NCBI GenBank assembly: GCA_900546395.1
Contig: URDD01000024.1
Location: 1-32,962, forward strand
DNA from: an uncultured Bacteroidales bacterium
GTDB lineage: Bacteria > Bacteroidota > Bacteroidia > Bacteroidales > UBA932
Length of the DNA stretch: 32,962 nucleotides
Direction: 5' to 3'
The notes below the pieces were generated by a model, which did not search any database, was not told where the DNA came from, and saw only the letters and a program-made list of their open reading frames with translations. Below are positions 32,862 through 32,962 of the stretch, in pieces. The stretch's first letter is position 1. The number at the start of each line of letters is the position of its first letter. Both the position numbers and the translations under genes were made by a program.

Positions 32862-32962
32862 CAGCCCGTTTGAGAAATAACGGTAAGTTCATTGACAATA
32901 TTGAGAGAGATTAACGAGGTTAAACAAAGAAGCAAACAATGAAGATAGTCTGTAATATACAA

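Noticed and set aside
1..32962. CRISPR array, prophage, toxin-antitoxin or defence island
   Set aside because: No regularly spaced repeats, integrase, phage structural genes, or recognised toxin or nuclease pairs were seen.

Overview
The window is a stretch of chromosome from a member of the Bacteroidota, most likely the order Bacteroidales. The evidence is a SusC/SusD polysaccharide-utilisation locus with an ECF sigma / FecR anti-sigma pair, promoters of the Bacteroidetes type (TTTG, 19 nt, TAnnTTTG), weak Shine-Dalgarno signals, and lineage-typical forms of SerA, MutL and TsaC. Genus cannot be fixed from the sequence alone. I see no phage, plasmid, insertion sequence or CRISPR array, and no gene-free gap longer than about 260 bases.

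Left part (1-9.1 kb and on to 10.5 kb): two tRNA genes (Met-CAT, Gln-CTG) read leftwards from a textbook promoter at 283-313. ispF follows on the minus strand. A plus-strand run then holds a small conserved membrane protein, mutL, a rhomboid protease, a membrane-anchored endonuclease/exonuclease/phosphatase-fold protein and tsaC. Next is rsmE (minus), divergent from a plus-strand run of a DEAD-box helicase, a YfcE-like phosphoesterase and radA.

Middle part (10.5-22.6 kb), mostly minus strand: mgtC-like membrane protein; the serine cassette serC-serA-DUF1015, which ends in a clear rho-independent terminator; and yigZ-pyrB-pyrI (aspartate transcarbamoylase). A short plus-strand pair follows, a pRiA4b ORF-3-like protein with an acidic tail and miaA. 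Then comes a peptide/zinc cassette read leftwards: OPT transporter, ZIP transporter and peptidase T.

Right part (22.7-32.7 kb): a compact polysaccharide-utilisation locus. ECF sigma factor, FecR anti-sigma factor, SusC with an N-terminal STN signalling domain, SusD, a DUF1735 plus F5/8C-like surface lipoprotein, and a GH27 alpha-galactosidase-type enzyme. Together these would sense a glycan through SusC, bind and import it, and remove terminal alpha-galactosyl-type residues. The window closes with a perfect Bacteroidetes promoter preceded by four A-tracts spaced 11-12 bp apart. Its leader looks like that of a ribosomal RNA operon lying just past the window edge.

No wholly new system is obvious. 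The points most worth a second look are the right-edge promoter with phased A-tracts, DUF1015 in the serine operon beside a SerA that lacks the usual catalytic His, a MutL with a degenerate endonuclease motif, the single-enzyme PUL, and the OPT-ZIP-PepT cassette.
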